A DNA stretch of 64,000 bases from Leptospira venezuelensis (GTDB lineage: Bacteria > Spirochaetota > Leptospiria > Leptospirales > Leptospiraceae): contig NZ_NETS01000006.1 in NCBI RefSeq assembly GCF_002150035.1, forward strand, positions 124,001 to 188,000, written 5' to 3'. The number at the start of each line of letters is the position of its first letter. Within the stretch, counting starts at the first letter, position 1. The notes below the pieces were generated by a model that worked only from the letters and a program-made list of their open reading frames with translations, made no database searches and was not told the origin of the DNA. The translations under genes and the position numbers were made by a program. This document shows positions 35,373-43,412 of the stretch, in pieces.

Positions 35373-37274
35373 ATGCTGGAAATCAAGGTAGAAGACGGCA
35401 ATTTTATAGATTCAGAAGGATATATTCTCCAGTTAAGAGGAGTCAATCTTTCAGGTAGCACTAAACTTCCTTTTAAGCCGGATGGGACCACACATTTCGA
35501 TCAATCATTAAGTTTTCATGATCATAGAAAAGTCTCCTTTGTCGGGAGACCTTTAGAAGAGAAAGAAGCTGCAGAACATTTGGATCGATTGAAGAAATGG
35601 GGATTTAACTTTCTTCGTTTTCTTGTCACTTGGGAAGCTGTAGAACATTTAGGTCCAGGTAAGTATGACCAAGCATATTTGGATTATATCGAAAGAATGG
35701 TGGCACTTGCCGATAAAAAAGGGTTCTACGTTTTTATAGATCCTCATCAGGACGTTTGGTCTAGATTTACTGGCGGAGATGGAGCTCCAGGTTGGACTTT
35801 GGAAGAAGTCGGAATGAATATCGAGAATATTAAAGATTCCGATACTGCAATCGTTCATCATTTTCAAGGCAGGAATTATAAAAGAATGTCCTGGCCTCTC
35901 AACTATCAGAAGTATGCATGTGCTACGATGTTCACTCTTTTTTTTGGAGGAAAAACATTTGCACCTAAACTTTCTATACACGGCAAGAATGTAGAAACCT
36001 TCTTACAAGACCATTATATAGAAGCGATGTGTAGGATCGCGAAGAAGGTTGCTAAATACAAAAATGTCTTAGGATTCGATTCTTTGAATGAACCTTCTCC
36101 TGGATGGATCGGTAAAAAGAATATTGGTGAATTTTCAGGACTTGGTTTTGGAAAACTTCTAACGACTTCGCCATTCCAGGAGATGTTCTTATCCGAAGGA
36201 AGAACCGTAAGGGCAAACAATGCTTACATGTTAGGTTTTACTGGATTCAATTTAGGAAAAACTAAGATAAATACTAAGTCAGTTCCATTATGGCAGGAAG
36301 GAAAACATTGTATTTGGAGAGAACATGGAGTTTGGGATTATGATCCGAACGGCGCTCCAATGTTACTTCGTCCTGATTATTTTAATAAATACAGAGGAAG
36401 AAAAATAGAATTCTATCCTGAGTTCATGCTTCCTTTTATCAAAAGATTTAAAACCAGAATACAAACCGTTCAGAAAAAATTCTCCATCTTTGTAGAATCT
36501 GACCCAGGAAGTTTAGAACTGGACTGGAATGAAAAGCCGAAAAAGGGAGAAGGTACAGTAATCAATGCGACTCATTGGTACGATGTTTCTGTTTTGATGT
36601 TCAAACGTTTTATCCCTTGGTTCGGAGTTCATATCTTTAAGCAAATTCCAATATTCGGAAAGAAGAATGTGGAGAAGGCTTATGAAGATACGATCAGAAT
36701 GATCAAAGAAGTTTCTATCAAAAAGATGAATAATTGCCCTACAGTGATCGGAGAAACGGGAATCCCAATGGACATGAACGGGCGTTTGGCTTTCCGAACA
36801 AAAAACTATTCTCATTTAGAAGCTTCTCTAGATCGTATCATAACTTCGATCGAGAAAAATTTCGTACATTATACACTTTGGAATTATACTCCTGATAATA
36901 CTCATAGTTTAGGAGATAGATGGAATGAAGAAGATCTTTCACTCTACTCTTTGGATACTCCAAAAAGTATAGATGAAGATGGGGGAAGGGCAGTTAGAGC
37001 ATTCTCTAGGCCTTATCCTATCCGAACTAAAGGTAATCCGGAAGCGATTAGTTTTGATATGGAAAAATCCATGTTTAAATATTCTTTCCGAAAAGAAGGA
37101 GATGAGATTCCAGTAGCAGAGATTTTTCTCCCCGAAATACATTATAGAAATGGATTCGATGTGCTAGTGAATGCAGGAAGTTGGAAGTATGATCCTAAAA
37201 AGAGAATACTTACTTTCAAGGGAGAAAAGTCCGTTTCTTATTATGGCATAACTATTTTCCCGACTAAAAAATAA
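35373..37274 (+). CDS. GH5 glycosidase, endoglycosylceramidase-like
   Basis: A 633-residue glycoside hydrolase of family 5. The TIM barrel starts with LRGVNLSGSTK; FIDPHQDVWS matches the strand-3 pattern; the acid/base Glu is in LNEPSPGW (Glu240) and the nucleophile in IGETGIP (Glu461). A beta-sandwich-like C-terminal part (about 560-633) follows. The unusual gap between acid/base and nucleophile (about 220 residues) is typical of endoglycosylceramidases, which remove glycans from glycolipids. No signal peptide is visible. It lies 6 bp after the patatin gene, so the two should be cotranscribed. The substrate is inferred. Confidence 0.8.
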   Translation: MLEIKVEDGNFIDSEGYILQLRGVNLSGSTKLPFKPDGTTHFDQSLSFHDHRKVSFVGRPLEEKEAAEHLDRLKKWGFNFLRFLVTWEAVEHLGPGKYDQAYLDYIERMVALADKKGFYVFIDPHQDVWSRFTGGDGAPGWTLEEVGMNIENIKDSDTAIVHHFQGRNYKRMSWPLNYQKYACATMFTLFFGGKTFAPKLSIHGKNVETFLQDHYIEAMCRIAKKVAKYKNVLGFDSLNEPSPGWIGKKNIGEFSGLGFGKLLTTSPFQEMFLSEGRTVRANNAYMLGFTGFNLGKTKINTKSVPLWQEGKHCIWREHGVWDYDPNGAPMLLRPDYFNKYRGRKIEFYPEFMLPFIKRFKTRIQTVQKKFSIFVESDPGSLELDWNEKPKKGEGTVINATHWYDVSVLMFKRFIPWFGVHIFKQIPIFGKKNVEKAYEDTIRMIKEVSIKKMNNCPTVIGETGIPMDMNGRLAFRTKNYSHLEASLDRIITSIEKNFVHYTLWNYTPDNTHSLGDRWNEEDLSLYSLDTPKSIDEDGGRAVRAFSRPYPIRTKGNPEAISFDMEKSMFKYSFRKEGDEIPVAEIFLPEIHYRNGFDVLVNAGSWKYDPKKRILTFKGEKSVSYYGITIFPTKK

Positions 37275-37426
37275 CTTTTCTATAGAATGGGAATCATTAG
37301 AATGGCCTTCGTCGTTAAACTGTCGGAATTCTCCAAGGTTTTGGAAATTTTCGACCTTATCTAGTTAGAGATTTGACTCGGGCTAATATTAGCGACATAG
37401 AATTAAAAATTCGCAGAGGTCTTTGC

Positions 37427-37705
37427 ATGAAAAACACGTTTTTTTCGATCCTTACAATTCTAATTTTTGCAGGTCTTATTTCTTGCGGCGGAGCGAAAGT
37501 GAGCCAAGCAGAATGTGATCCAGTTGTAAACGAATTGATTTCCAACCTTGCTGTTGGCCAAACTCCTGAGCAAGCAGATAAACTCAAAGCTATGCAAGGT
37601 CAAATTTCGGCTCATCTACTCAAAGAGTGTATGACTGGGAAATATGATCTTACATGTTTAAAATCTTCTAAATCACTTGCAGCTCTTGCTACTTGTAAGA
37701 AGTAA
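37427..37705 (+). CDS. Small Cys-rich lipoprotein (Leptospira TIGR04454-like)
   Basis: A 92-residue lipoprotein from ATG 37427. The signal peptide MKNTFFSILTILIFAGL is followed by ISCGG, the lipobox, with the acylated Cys at residue 20. The mature part has Cys in AECDPVV, LKECMTG, LTCLKS and ATCKK, giving two possible disulphides, and helical leucine-rich segments. I recognise this as a Leptospira-specific small lipoprotein family, TIGR04454 from memory. AGAGG lies upstream at a good distance. A rho-independent hairpin follows at 37720. Confidence 0.7.
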   Translation: MKNTFFSILTILIFAGLISCGGAKVSQAECDPVVNELISNLAVGQTPEQADKLKAMQGQISAHLLKECMTGKYDLTCLKSSKSLAALATCKK

Positions 37706-37719
37706 TTTTTAATCACAAA

Positions 37720-37742
37720 GGGCCGGGTTCTTCCGGCTCTTC
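37720..37742 (+). terminator. Probable terminator after the small lipoprotein gene
   Basis: GGGCCGG-GTTCTT-CCGGCTC forms a 7-bp stem with one G-T pair, 15 bp after the lipoprotein stop. It is followed by TTCTGCTT, a weak T-tract. On the minus strand it would also follow the small secreted ORF that ends at 37746. Confidence 0.6.
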
Positions 37743-37745
37743 TGC

Positions 37746-38054
37746 TTAATCTTCTTTTATCAAAAAGAAGCCTTTCTCCTCAGAATAACATCCATGCTCC
37801 CGATATAGTCCAGAAGGATAAAAATGTATCCTTTGAGCATACCTATATCTACTGGAAATGCACCTAAGGCAAACATCCCAGCGAACGGCCCAATCACATT
37901 CTTCTTTCCTGAACGCGGGAAGTACTCTTAAGAGTGGCTTCGATTCAGGAGTTTCATTTGGGAAGGAAGCTTCTGGAGATGGATGGAGGAGAGGGGGGTG
38001 TAGAATGGTCGAAGTTACTACAACAAAGGCTAAGATTTGAAGGGCAGGATTCAT
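37746..38054 (-). CDS. Small secreted hypothetical protein containing a repeat copy
   Basis: A 102-residue ORF. Residues 1-20 are hydrophobic and signal-like (LQILAFVVVTSTIL); four Cys follow (EECDWAV, VCLRC, HGCYSEE), suiting a disulphide-bonded exported protein. The codons for VVTST in the signal are exactly the 16-bp dispersed repeat (38007-38022), so the N-terminus may have been shaped or opened by that element. There is no good ribosome-binding site before ATG 38054. It is plausible, not proven; it could be a chance ORF. Confidence 0.4.
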   Translation of the reverse strand: MNPALQILAFVVVTSTILHPPLLHPSPEASFPNETPESKPLLRVLPAFRKEECDWAVRWDVCLRCISSRYRYAQRIHFYPSGLYREHGCYSEEKGFFLIKED

Positions 38055-38486
38055 TCTAACTGGATTCGCAGATGCAGATACGAATTCTATCGGTTCGATT
38101 GAGAAGGATCTGGAGCGTTTGAGGATTAAAAATTATGTCTCATATGAGTCGAGTGGATTCGCTGAAATGTAGTATCTTCGACAGGCAATGAAAATACCTC
38201 TTTATAGTCGAAGTTACTACAAAATTCCCATCTAACTCCGCTTCTATAATTCACCATGTGGAACTCTCGTTCGATCCACTTTCACAATATCCCTTCTTCT
38301 ATTTTTTAAAATGGAAGCTTCAAAAAATGTAAACCTTCCTACAAATTTTTCTCCTTCTTGTAAAAAAGACCGACCCGATATGTTAATTCTATCAAAGCCC
38401 ATTCGCGAAGAGGAGAAAAGGGTATAGTTTAGAACAGCCGCCGGAAATTACTTGAATTAAGCGTTTCGAGTTGGAATCTTTGTGTA
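38055..38486. other. 432-bp spacer with an inverted repeat pair
   Basis: It holds TGTAGTATCTTCGACA (38168-38183) and, 22 bases later, AGTCGAAGTTACTACA (38206-38221), so the two can form a stem of about 15 bp. No ORF is convincing. The ECF sigma promoter should lie in 38350-38480, but no clear box was picked. Confidence 0.5.
38168..38221. repeat. Inverted pair of the 16-bp dispersed repeat
   Basis: The arms TGTAGTATCTTCGACA and AGTCGAAGTTACTACA are nearly complementary around a 22-base loop. Copies of this element elsewhere: 34289-34304, 34391-34406, 38007-38022, 40706-40721, 41649-41664, 42709-42724, 49832-49847, 50131-50146, 50206-50221. A weaker match is at 42473-42488, inside a FecR gene. 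Confidence 0.7.
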
Positions 38487-39011
38487 ATGGCATCCCGAAA
38501 AGATTTTATGGAAACCCTGTATCGGGAATCCAACGGGAGAATTTTTGATTTCTTGTATAAGTATACCGGAAATCCAGAAACTGCCTCTGACCTAATGCAG
38601 GATACATTTCTTAATTTTTTTAAGAAGTATTCTAATTCCGACTTAAACAAAGAGCAAGCCCTAAAGCTGTTATACACGATCGCAAGAAATCGATCGATTA
38701 ACTATGCCAAGAAGTTCTCCACGGTGAAAGAATCCGGAACGGACGACATGGGAACTTATAGAGAAGAAGGGCAAAGTTTCGAAAGAAAAACGGAACTTTC
38801 CGACTTGGAATCCAGATTGATGGATTGTTTGGGCGACTTAGAAGAAGGAGAAAGATACGCTTTAGTATTAAAGAATATAGAAAAATACACGTTGGCTGAT
38901 ATTGCAGATATCATGGGGATCTCGATTGCGACTGCATCTAGATTGGTTGTGAAGGCGACTGGAAAACTCGTAGAGATTGCAAAAAACAAACAAATTCTGC
39001 CGATGGAATAA
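38487..39011 (+). CDS. ECF-type RNA polymerase sigma factor
   Basis: A 174-residue sigma-70 family factor of the extracytoplasmic function group. Region 2 is visible as GRIFDFLYKYTGNPETASDLMQDTFLNFFKKY (residues about 18-49) with the DLMQDTF core; region 4 is the helix-turn-helix LADIADIMGISIATASRLVVKATGKL. It is followed 26 bp later by a FecR-type membrane protein, the usual place of an anti-sigma factor, and then a HAMP membrane protein. Together these look like a surface-signalling cassette. Targets are unknown. Confidence 0.9.
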   Translation: MASRKDFMETLYRESNGRIFDFLYKYTGNPETASDLMQDTFLNFFKKYSNSDLNKEQALKLLYTIARNRSINYAKKFSTVKESGTDDMGTYREEGQSFERKTELSDLESRLMDCLGDLEEGERYALVLKNIEKYTLADIADIMGISIATASRLVVKATGKLVEIAKNKQILPME

Positions 39012-39037
39012 TACTGAAAAGACTGTTGAAGGGAAGA

Positions 39038-40066
39038 ATGGACGAAAATTTCGAACATAAAATTAGGAAGGCAATCGAAGGTGAGAAGAATGAATTCAGT
39101 TCTTCTATCGATAAATTGTCAGATATGCTTTCCAAATCTTGGGTTTCTCCTCCTTCAAATATTTCATTCGAAGAAATCTATGAAAAAGCCCAAGCCTCTA
39201 AGGTTATCAGTTTTAAAAAACCGTTATTATATACTATTGCTTCTGCTGCTGCGATCTTGATCGGAGCATTCAGCTTTTTTATTTTACAAAACCCTAAAGC
39301 TCCTCCCTTAAAGAACGAACTCGGAATATCTGTGACTAAAATTATTGGAAAAGGGTATTTATTCTCCTCTGATTCCGAAAAACTTTTAGCCTTAAACGAA
39401 GGTGAATCCGTAGGTTTCGGGCAAATTTTAAAGACCGAGCCAGGATCTAAACTTTTCCTAAGCATTGCAAAAGGAGAAGGTATGGTCTTGGAGGAATCTA
39501 CAGAACTCGAGATCATGAAAGAAGGAAAACAATCTTTCAGACTTCGGAATGGAAGCATCTTAGTTCATCTACACAAGAATTTGAAAAAGGACGAATTTAA
39601 GATCATAACCGAAACAGGTTTGGTAGAAGTTAGAGGAACAAAATTTGAAGTCAGGGAAAGTCTTAAAGAAGGGACGATAGTCTCCGTTTTAGAAGGAAGG
39701 GTGGCTGCAAAGAGTAGCAGTGAGCCGAATCGGGGAGAGCAAGTTTTGGAGCCAGGCCAAAAGATCCGATTGGAGGCAAAAGGATTCCAGAGAACTTTTC
39801 TATCTTCTGCGGAGCAAAAAGACTTAGGGTTTAAATTTTCAGAACTTCATGTGGATGAGATCCCGCGAAATTCCGAGAAATCTTTTTCCAACAAAGATGA
39901 TCTATTTAACGAATACCAAAGATTGGAGAGGGTCTTACTTTCCAATGGTGAGACGTTGGAAGGTGTGATTGTCGACATGGACGAAAATTTTATGTATTTG
40001 CAAACTCTTGAGAAGGAAATAAAAATCCAAAGAGATTCAGTTATGGAGGTGATTCAACTTCGTTAA
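39038..40066 (+). CDS. FecR-domain membrane protein, probable anti-sigma factor
   Basis: About 342 residues from ATG 39038, preceded by GAAGGG; a TTG at 39026 would add four. A cytoplasmic N-terminal region (about 1-62), a transmembrane helix (LLYTIASAAAILIGAFSFFIL), and a FecR domain (about 110-250) with GSKLFLSIAKGEGMVLEEST and VEVRGTKFEVRE. The last ~45 residues (LSNGETLEGVIVDM...RDSVMEVIQL) resemble an SH3/LSm-like small barrel that I have seen at the ends of other spirochaete envelope proteins. It lies 26 bp after the ECF sigma gene and probably controls it. Confidence 0.85.
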   Translation: MDENFEHKIRKAIEGEKNEFSSSIDKLSDMLSKSWVSPPSNISFEEIYEKAQASKVISFKKPLLYTIASAAAILIGAFSFFILQNPKAPPLKNELGISVTKIIGKGYLFSSDSEKLLALNEGESVGFGQILKTEPGSKLFLSIAKGEGMVLEESTELEIMKEGKQSFRLRNGSILVHLHKNLKKDEFKIITETGLVEVRGTKFEVRESLKEGTIVSVLEGRVAAKSSSEPNRGEQVLEPGQKIRLEAKGFQRTFLSSAEQKDLGFKFSELHVDEIPRNSEKSFSNKDDLFNEYQRLERVLLSNGETLEGVIVDMDENFMYLQTLEKEIKIQRDSVMEVIQLR

Positions 40067-40129
40067 AATTGAAATATTTTTGACATGTGGAGAATTTTAA
40101 AGAAATTCTACCAAAGAAGGCTAATTCCC

Positions 40130-40693
40130 ATGTCTGAAGAAACTGCAAACCCCTCCGCAAAAACCCCTCGATATAAAAGACATCTTGCCAATTATTTGAT
40201 CGATAAGGACTTTCAATTACGGTTCTTCTTAAATTTTTCTTTATTGTTTATCTTCGGGTTACTTCTTACTCTCGGGTTTTTATTTTGGATCCATTCTACT
40301 AAATACGACAAAGGTGTTGTTTTCAGGCTTCGCCAAGACACTGTTAAGGTATATCAAAAGGGATTTGAGATAGTTAATGGAGAAGAGAAGGACAAGTTCG
40401 TTGAGAAGGAGCTTGCTCTTCCTGATTACGATCATGGCCTGGATCTTTTTTCCATTCAATTTAAGGGAATTCTTCTATTCTCTATGTTGTATCTTCTACT
40501 TTCTGCGATCTTTGTTTTGGTCTATTCTCATAAGATGGCCGGGCCGATCTATAATATTAAGAAGAATCTAAAATTGCTGCTGGATGGTAAAGACGTAGAC
40601 AAGATCCGGATTCGAAGCGGCGACGAGTTTCAAGATCTTGCTGATCTTCTCAATGAGTTGATCGATAAAAAGATTCACGGCAAAAAGAATTAA
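40130..40693 (+). CDS. HAMP-domain membrane protein without output domain
   Basis: About 187 residues from ATG 40130, preceded by AGAAGG at nine bases; a longer form from 40085 is possible. Two transmembrane helices (FFLNFSLLFIFGLLLTLGFLF and GILLFSMLYLLLSAIFVLVY) flank a periplasmic loop of about 75 residues, and a HAMP segment (AGPIYNIKKNLKLLLDG...SGDEFQDLADLLNEL) ends the protein. No kinase, phosphatase or methyl-accepting domain follows, so it may transmit a signal by protein contact. It lies 63 bp after the FecR gene in the sigma operon. Function otherwise unknown. Confidence 0.7.
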   Translation: MSEETANPSAKTPRYKRHLANYLIDKDFQLRFFLNFSLLFIFGLLLTLGFLFWIHSTKYDKGVVFRLRQDTVKVYQKGFEIVNGEEKDKFVEKELALPDYDHGLDLFSIQFKGILLFSMLYLLLSAIFVLVYSHKMAGPIYNIKKNLKLLLDGKDVDKIRIRSGDEFQDLADLLNELIDKKIHGKKN

Positions 40694-40705
40694 GAGAGGG
40701 GACTT

Positions 40706-40721
40706 TGTAGTATCTTCGACA
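40706..40721 (-). repeat. 16-bp dispersed repeat, copy near the methyltransferase gene
   Basis: TGTAGTATCTTCGACA lies in the spacer between the HAMP gene and the DNA methyltransferase. It is the complement-orientation form and is followed by the opposite form inside the methyltransferase coding region at 41649-41664. Confidence 0.65.
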
Positions 40722-40795
40722 TAGGTTTCTTCATATCTTCGTTTTCTAAATTTGAATAGCCAATTTAGGGTGGTCTTGAAACATGCGGAACGTGT

Positions 40796-41860
40796 ATGAA
40801 GGAAATACTCGTTCCGGAAACTTCTCATTTATTATATAATTCCGATTCGAGAAAAATGGATAGGCTTTCTGCTGAAAGCGTTAACCTCGTATTAACTTCA
40901 CCTCCTTATCCCATGGTTGAAATGTGGGATGATCTCTTCAAAAGCTGGGACAAAAATACCAAAAGCGCGCTTGCCAAAAACTTGGGAAATAAAGCCTTCG
41001 AAGCAATGCATTTGCAACTTGATAAGGTTTGGAGCGAATGTTTTCGAGTTTTGAAAGAGGGTGGCATCCTACTTGTAAATATAGGGGATGCCACTCGGAG
41101 CATTGGAGGGGAGTTCAGTTTATTTTCGAATCATTCTAGGATTTTACAGGCCTGTCGTAACTTCGGCTTTGGTTCTTTACCCGATATCCTTTGGAGAAAG
41201 CAGACTAATTCCCCAACTAAGTTCATGGGTTCCGGAATGTATCCGGTAGGTGCATACGTTACTTATGAGCATGAGTATATTCTAATCCTTCGGAAAGGTG
41301 GCTTAAGAAAGTATTCTAAATCTGAGACGGAGATCCGACGTAATAGTGCCTTTTTCTGGGAAGAAAGGAATGTTTGGTTCTCCGATGTCTGGGACCTAAA
41401 GGGGGAAAGGCAGATTTTTAAGGATGTAGGAGCTTCGCGGGAACGGACTGCAGCATTTCCTTTAGATTTTGCCTATCGATTGGTAAACATGTTCTCAATA
41501 AAGGGTGATACTATTTTAGATCCTTTTTTGGGAACAGGAACCACCTCGTTAGCAGCTCTTCTTTCTTCGAGAAATAGCATCGGCTACGACGTAGATGAAG
41601 GAATTCTCGAAATTGCGAGGAAGAAACTTCTTGGTGGGACAAATATTTCGTCGAAGTTACTACAAAATAGATTACAAAGTCATCTTGATTTCATTTTAGA
41701 TCGGAAGAAGCAAAAGAAGGAGACTTCCCATAAGAATAAGTATTATGGATTTCCTGTAATCACTTCTCAAGAGACAGAATTGACCCTCGAATTAGTCGAT
41801 TCCTTGATCGAGAATGAACATTTCTCCTTGAAGGCTAGTTATTCCCGGTTTAATCTATAA
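40796..41860 (+). CDS. DNA methyltransferase, beta class (N4-cytosine or N6-adenine)
   Basis: A 354-residue site-specific DNA methylase. Motif IV is TSPPYP (residues 34-39), placed before motif I (DPFLGTGTTS, 242-251), which is the beta-class order. TSPPY favours N4-cytosine methylation, but N6-adenine enzymes with SPPY exist. No restriction endonuclease gene adjoins, so it seems an orphan. The C-terminal part carries a copy of the 16-bp repeat (41649-41664, coding around residue 285), past the last catalytic motif. ATG 40796 lacks a strong ribosome-binding site. The recognition site is unknown. Confidence 0.85.
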   Translation: MKEILVPETSHLLYNSDSRKMDRLSAESVNLVLTSPPYPMVEMWDDLFKSWDKNTKSALAKNLGNKAFEAMHLQLDKVWSECFRVLKEGGILLVNIGDATRSIGGEFSLFSNHSRILQACRNFGFGSLPDILWRKQTNSPTKFMGSGMYPVGAYVTYEHEYILILRKGGLRKYSKSETEIRRNSAFFWEERNVWFSDVWDLKGERQIFKDVGASRERTAAFPLDFAYRLVNMFSIKGDTILDPFLGTGTTSLAALLSSRNSIGYDVDEGILEIARKKLLGGTNISSKLLQNRLQSHLDFILDRKKQKKETSHKNKYYGFPVITSQETELTLELVDSLIENEHFSLKASYSRFNL

Positions 41861-41908
41861 AATTCTTCCAAAAACTAAGTTTCAAATTGTTGCTATTATA
41901 ATGGATAT

Positions 41909-41923
41909 AGTAGACCCTACTAC
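41909..41923. repeat. Short inverted repeat upstream of the second FecR gene
   Basis: TAGTAG-ACC-CTACTA is a perfect six-base inverted repeat about 40 bp before ATG 41964. Its outer part, with the following C and A, resembles the start of the 16-bp repeat, but the centre differs. It could be an operator or a decayed copy. Confidence 0.35.
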
Positions 41924-41963
41924 AGTTTCATTGAATAAAATAGTCTTATAGGAAAACCCGCGT

Positions 41964-42698
41964 ATGAAATACCGAGCACTTTTATCTGCATTTATCATTT
42001 CTTCTATTTTGATTGTTTTACCTTCTTCCTTGTTTGCTGATGAAGAGATTGCCATTGTGCTGTTCGTTGTGGGAGACGCTTCTGCTACCCAGGATGGGAA
42101 AAAAGTTAACCTCAAAAAGAATTCAATTTTAAAAAAGCAGGACGAACTCGAAACAAAAGAGGGAAAAGTGGATCTGCAAATTGGGCCTTCCGTGGTCATT
42201 CGTATTGCAGCTTTCACAAAAATTAAGATCGCGGAATTGAGTTCTGACAAAAAGGCGAATAAGTCAAAATTAGAACTTGTTTCCGGTAAAGTATTCGCTC
42301 GAGTAGATAAAGGATCTAAGAAAGAAGATTTTACGATAACTGCACCTTCTTACAATGCGGGCGTTCGCGGAACACAATTTGTAGTATCCGAAGAAAGTGA
42401 AGCTCAACGCAAAGAAAATCCTGATAATGAAGATTCCGATGTGCCAAATGGGATTTTTGTGAAAGAAGGGGAAGTCGGAGTTACTACAGAAAATGGAAAA
42501 AGTTTTCCGTTAAAACGAGATGAAGAAGCAGTACTATCCCCTCAGGGACTTCTCAAACAGCCGCTGGAAGAATTCATGCGAGAGAAAATGAAGATTTTAG
42601 ATGGTTTCAAGAAGATCATGGAAGAAAATTATAAGATTCTTCGAGATCAAAAGCTCCAGAATCAGGAATTATTAAATCAAACTAAGCAGGATATATAA
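41964..42698 (+). CDS. Periplasmic FecR-domain protein
   Basis: A 244-residue exported protein. A signal peptide (ALLSAFIISSILIVLPSSLFA) is followed by a FecR domain: GDASATQDGKKVNL, VDLQIGPSVVIRIAAFTKIKI, LELVSGKVFARVDKG and the core APSYNAGVRGTQFVVSEE. The last 40 residues are a charged helical, coiled-coil-like segment (Lys/Gln/Glu-rich). Unlike the FecR protein at 39038 it has no cytoplasmic sigma-binding part, so it is not an anti-sigma factor by itself; a role in envelope binding or sensing is inferred. The codons for GVTTE (42473-42488) closely match the dispersed repeat. Confidence 0.8.
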   Translation: MKYRALLSAFIISSILIVLPSSLFADEEIAIVLFVVGDASATQDGKKVNLKKNSILKKQDELETKEGKVDLQIGPSVVIRIAAFTKIKIAELSSDKKANKSKLELVSGKVFARVDKGSKKEDFTITAPSYNAGVRGTQFVVSEESEAQRKENPDNEDSDVPNGIFVKEGEVGVTTENGKSFPLKRDEEAVLSPQGLLKQPLEEFMREKMKILDGFKKIMEENYKILRDQKLQNQELLNQTKQDI

Positions 42699-42772
42699 TG
42701 TATCTTACTGTAGTAACTACGACAATTTAAAAATTCTCACGCGTTAAATCGAATTTTGGAAACGAGAAGAGT

Positions 42773-43303
42773 ATGAACTCTATCGTTTTCCAAAATGAGA
42801 AGCTTAAACGAAAGGCAAGGATTGTTCAGAATCCATATCCATCGACGGCATTGGTTCCAGAAAGGCTGTGGAGAAAAGTCTCTGCAGATAGCAAACGAAA
42901 CTTTTCAAGATATTTGAGGAGTTTGCAAGCTAAGTACGGTTTATTGCTTCAGTCACAGAGGTATATGGGAAGAAATCCACTCCGAACTTCCTTTCAGGCA
43001 AAAGGCCAAAACTTGATCCGCCATAGTTATCGTCCGAAAGAAGAAAATTATCAGGAACTGAGAAATGTCGCTCTCGCGCATGGAGTTTCGATGAACTACA
43101 TAATTGTATTAATGATATCTTGGGACTTGCTTGAAGTTGATGAAAGAATTCTTTCCCATTTTTGGCGAAATCGAAAAGCGCCAACTTCGAGGATTTTAGA
43201 GATTCGTCGCGTTCTGAATTTAGAAACACGAGAAGTTAGGATTATTTTATTGGGATGGCCTCATAAATTCATTTTGGAGAGAGGATCTCCAAATTGGCGT
43301 TAA
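42773..43303 (+). CDS. DUF1564 family protein
   Basis: A 176-residue protein of DUF1564, which I know only from Leptospira. Typical segments are STALVPERLWRKVSADSK, a Tyr/Leu middle (LRSLQAKYGLLLQSQRY), a TSFQAKGQNLIRHSYRP-like block and RNVALAHGVSMNYIIVLMISWDLL, which has a ribbon-helix-helix or helix-turn-helix look, so a DNA-binding role is possible but not shown. ATG 42773 has GAGAAGAG upstream. DUF1564 genes are often scattered in many copies. No partner gene adjoins. Function unknown. Confidence 0.85.
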   Translation: MNSIVFQNEKLKRKARIVQNPYPSTALVPERLWRKVSADSKRNFSRYLRSLQAKYGLLLQSQRYMGRNPLRTSFQAKGQNLIRHSYRPKEENYQELRNVALAHGVSMNYIIVLMISWDLLEVDERILSHFWRNRKAPTSRILEIRRVLNLETREVRIILLGWPHKFILERGSPNWR

Positions 43304-43374
43304 TATTCACATCCCAACGTTTTCATTATACGACATAATTGTCCTTTAAAAGTTGGTAATTTTTGCTTGAAGAA

Positions 43375-43390
43375 ATCAAGATATCTTGAT
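43375..43390. promoter_or_regulatory. Perfect 16-bp palindromic operator before the SAM-cycle operon
   Basis: ATCAAGATATCTTGAT is fully self-complementary and ends 22 bases before ATG 43413. A second overlapping half (CTTGATATCTTG) continues to 43396. The position just upstream of an ArsR-type regulator and the symmetry fit an autoregulatory operator. Confidence 0.65.
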
Positions 43391-43412
43391 ATCTTGTGAG
43401 AAGGTCCTGAAA

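Noticed and set aside
43304..43374. Transposon or prophage boundary around the DUF1564 gene
   Set aside because: No transposase, integrase, terminal repeats or tRNA was seen near it.
43386..43412. Nine-residue upstream start of the ArsR-methyltransferase gene
   Set aside because: The TTG is inside the palindrome; ATG 43413 has a better placed ribosome-binding site.
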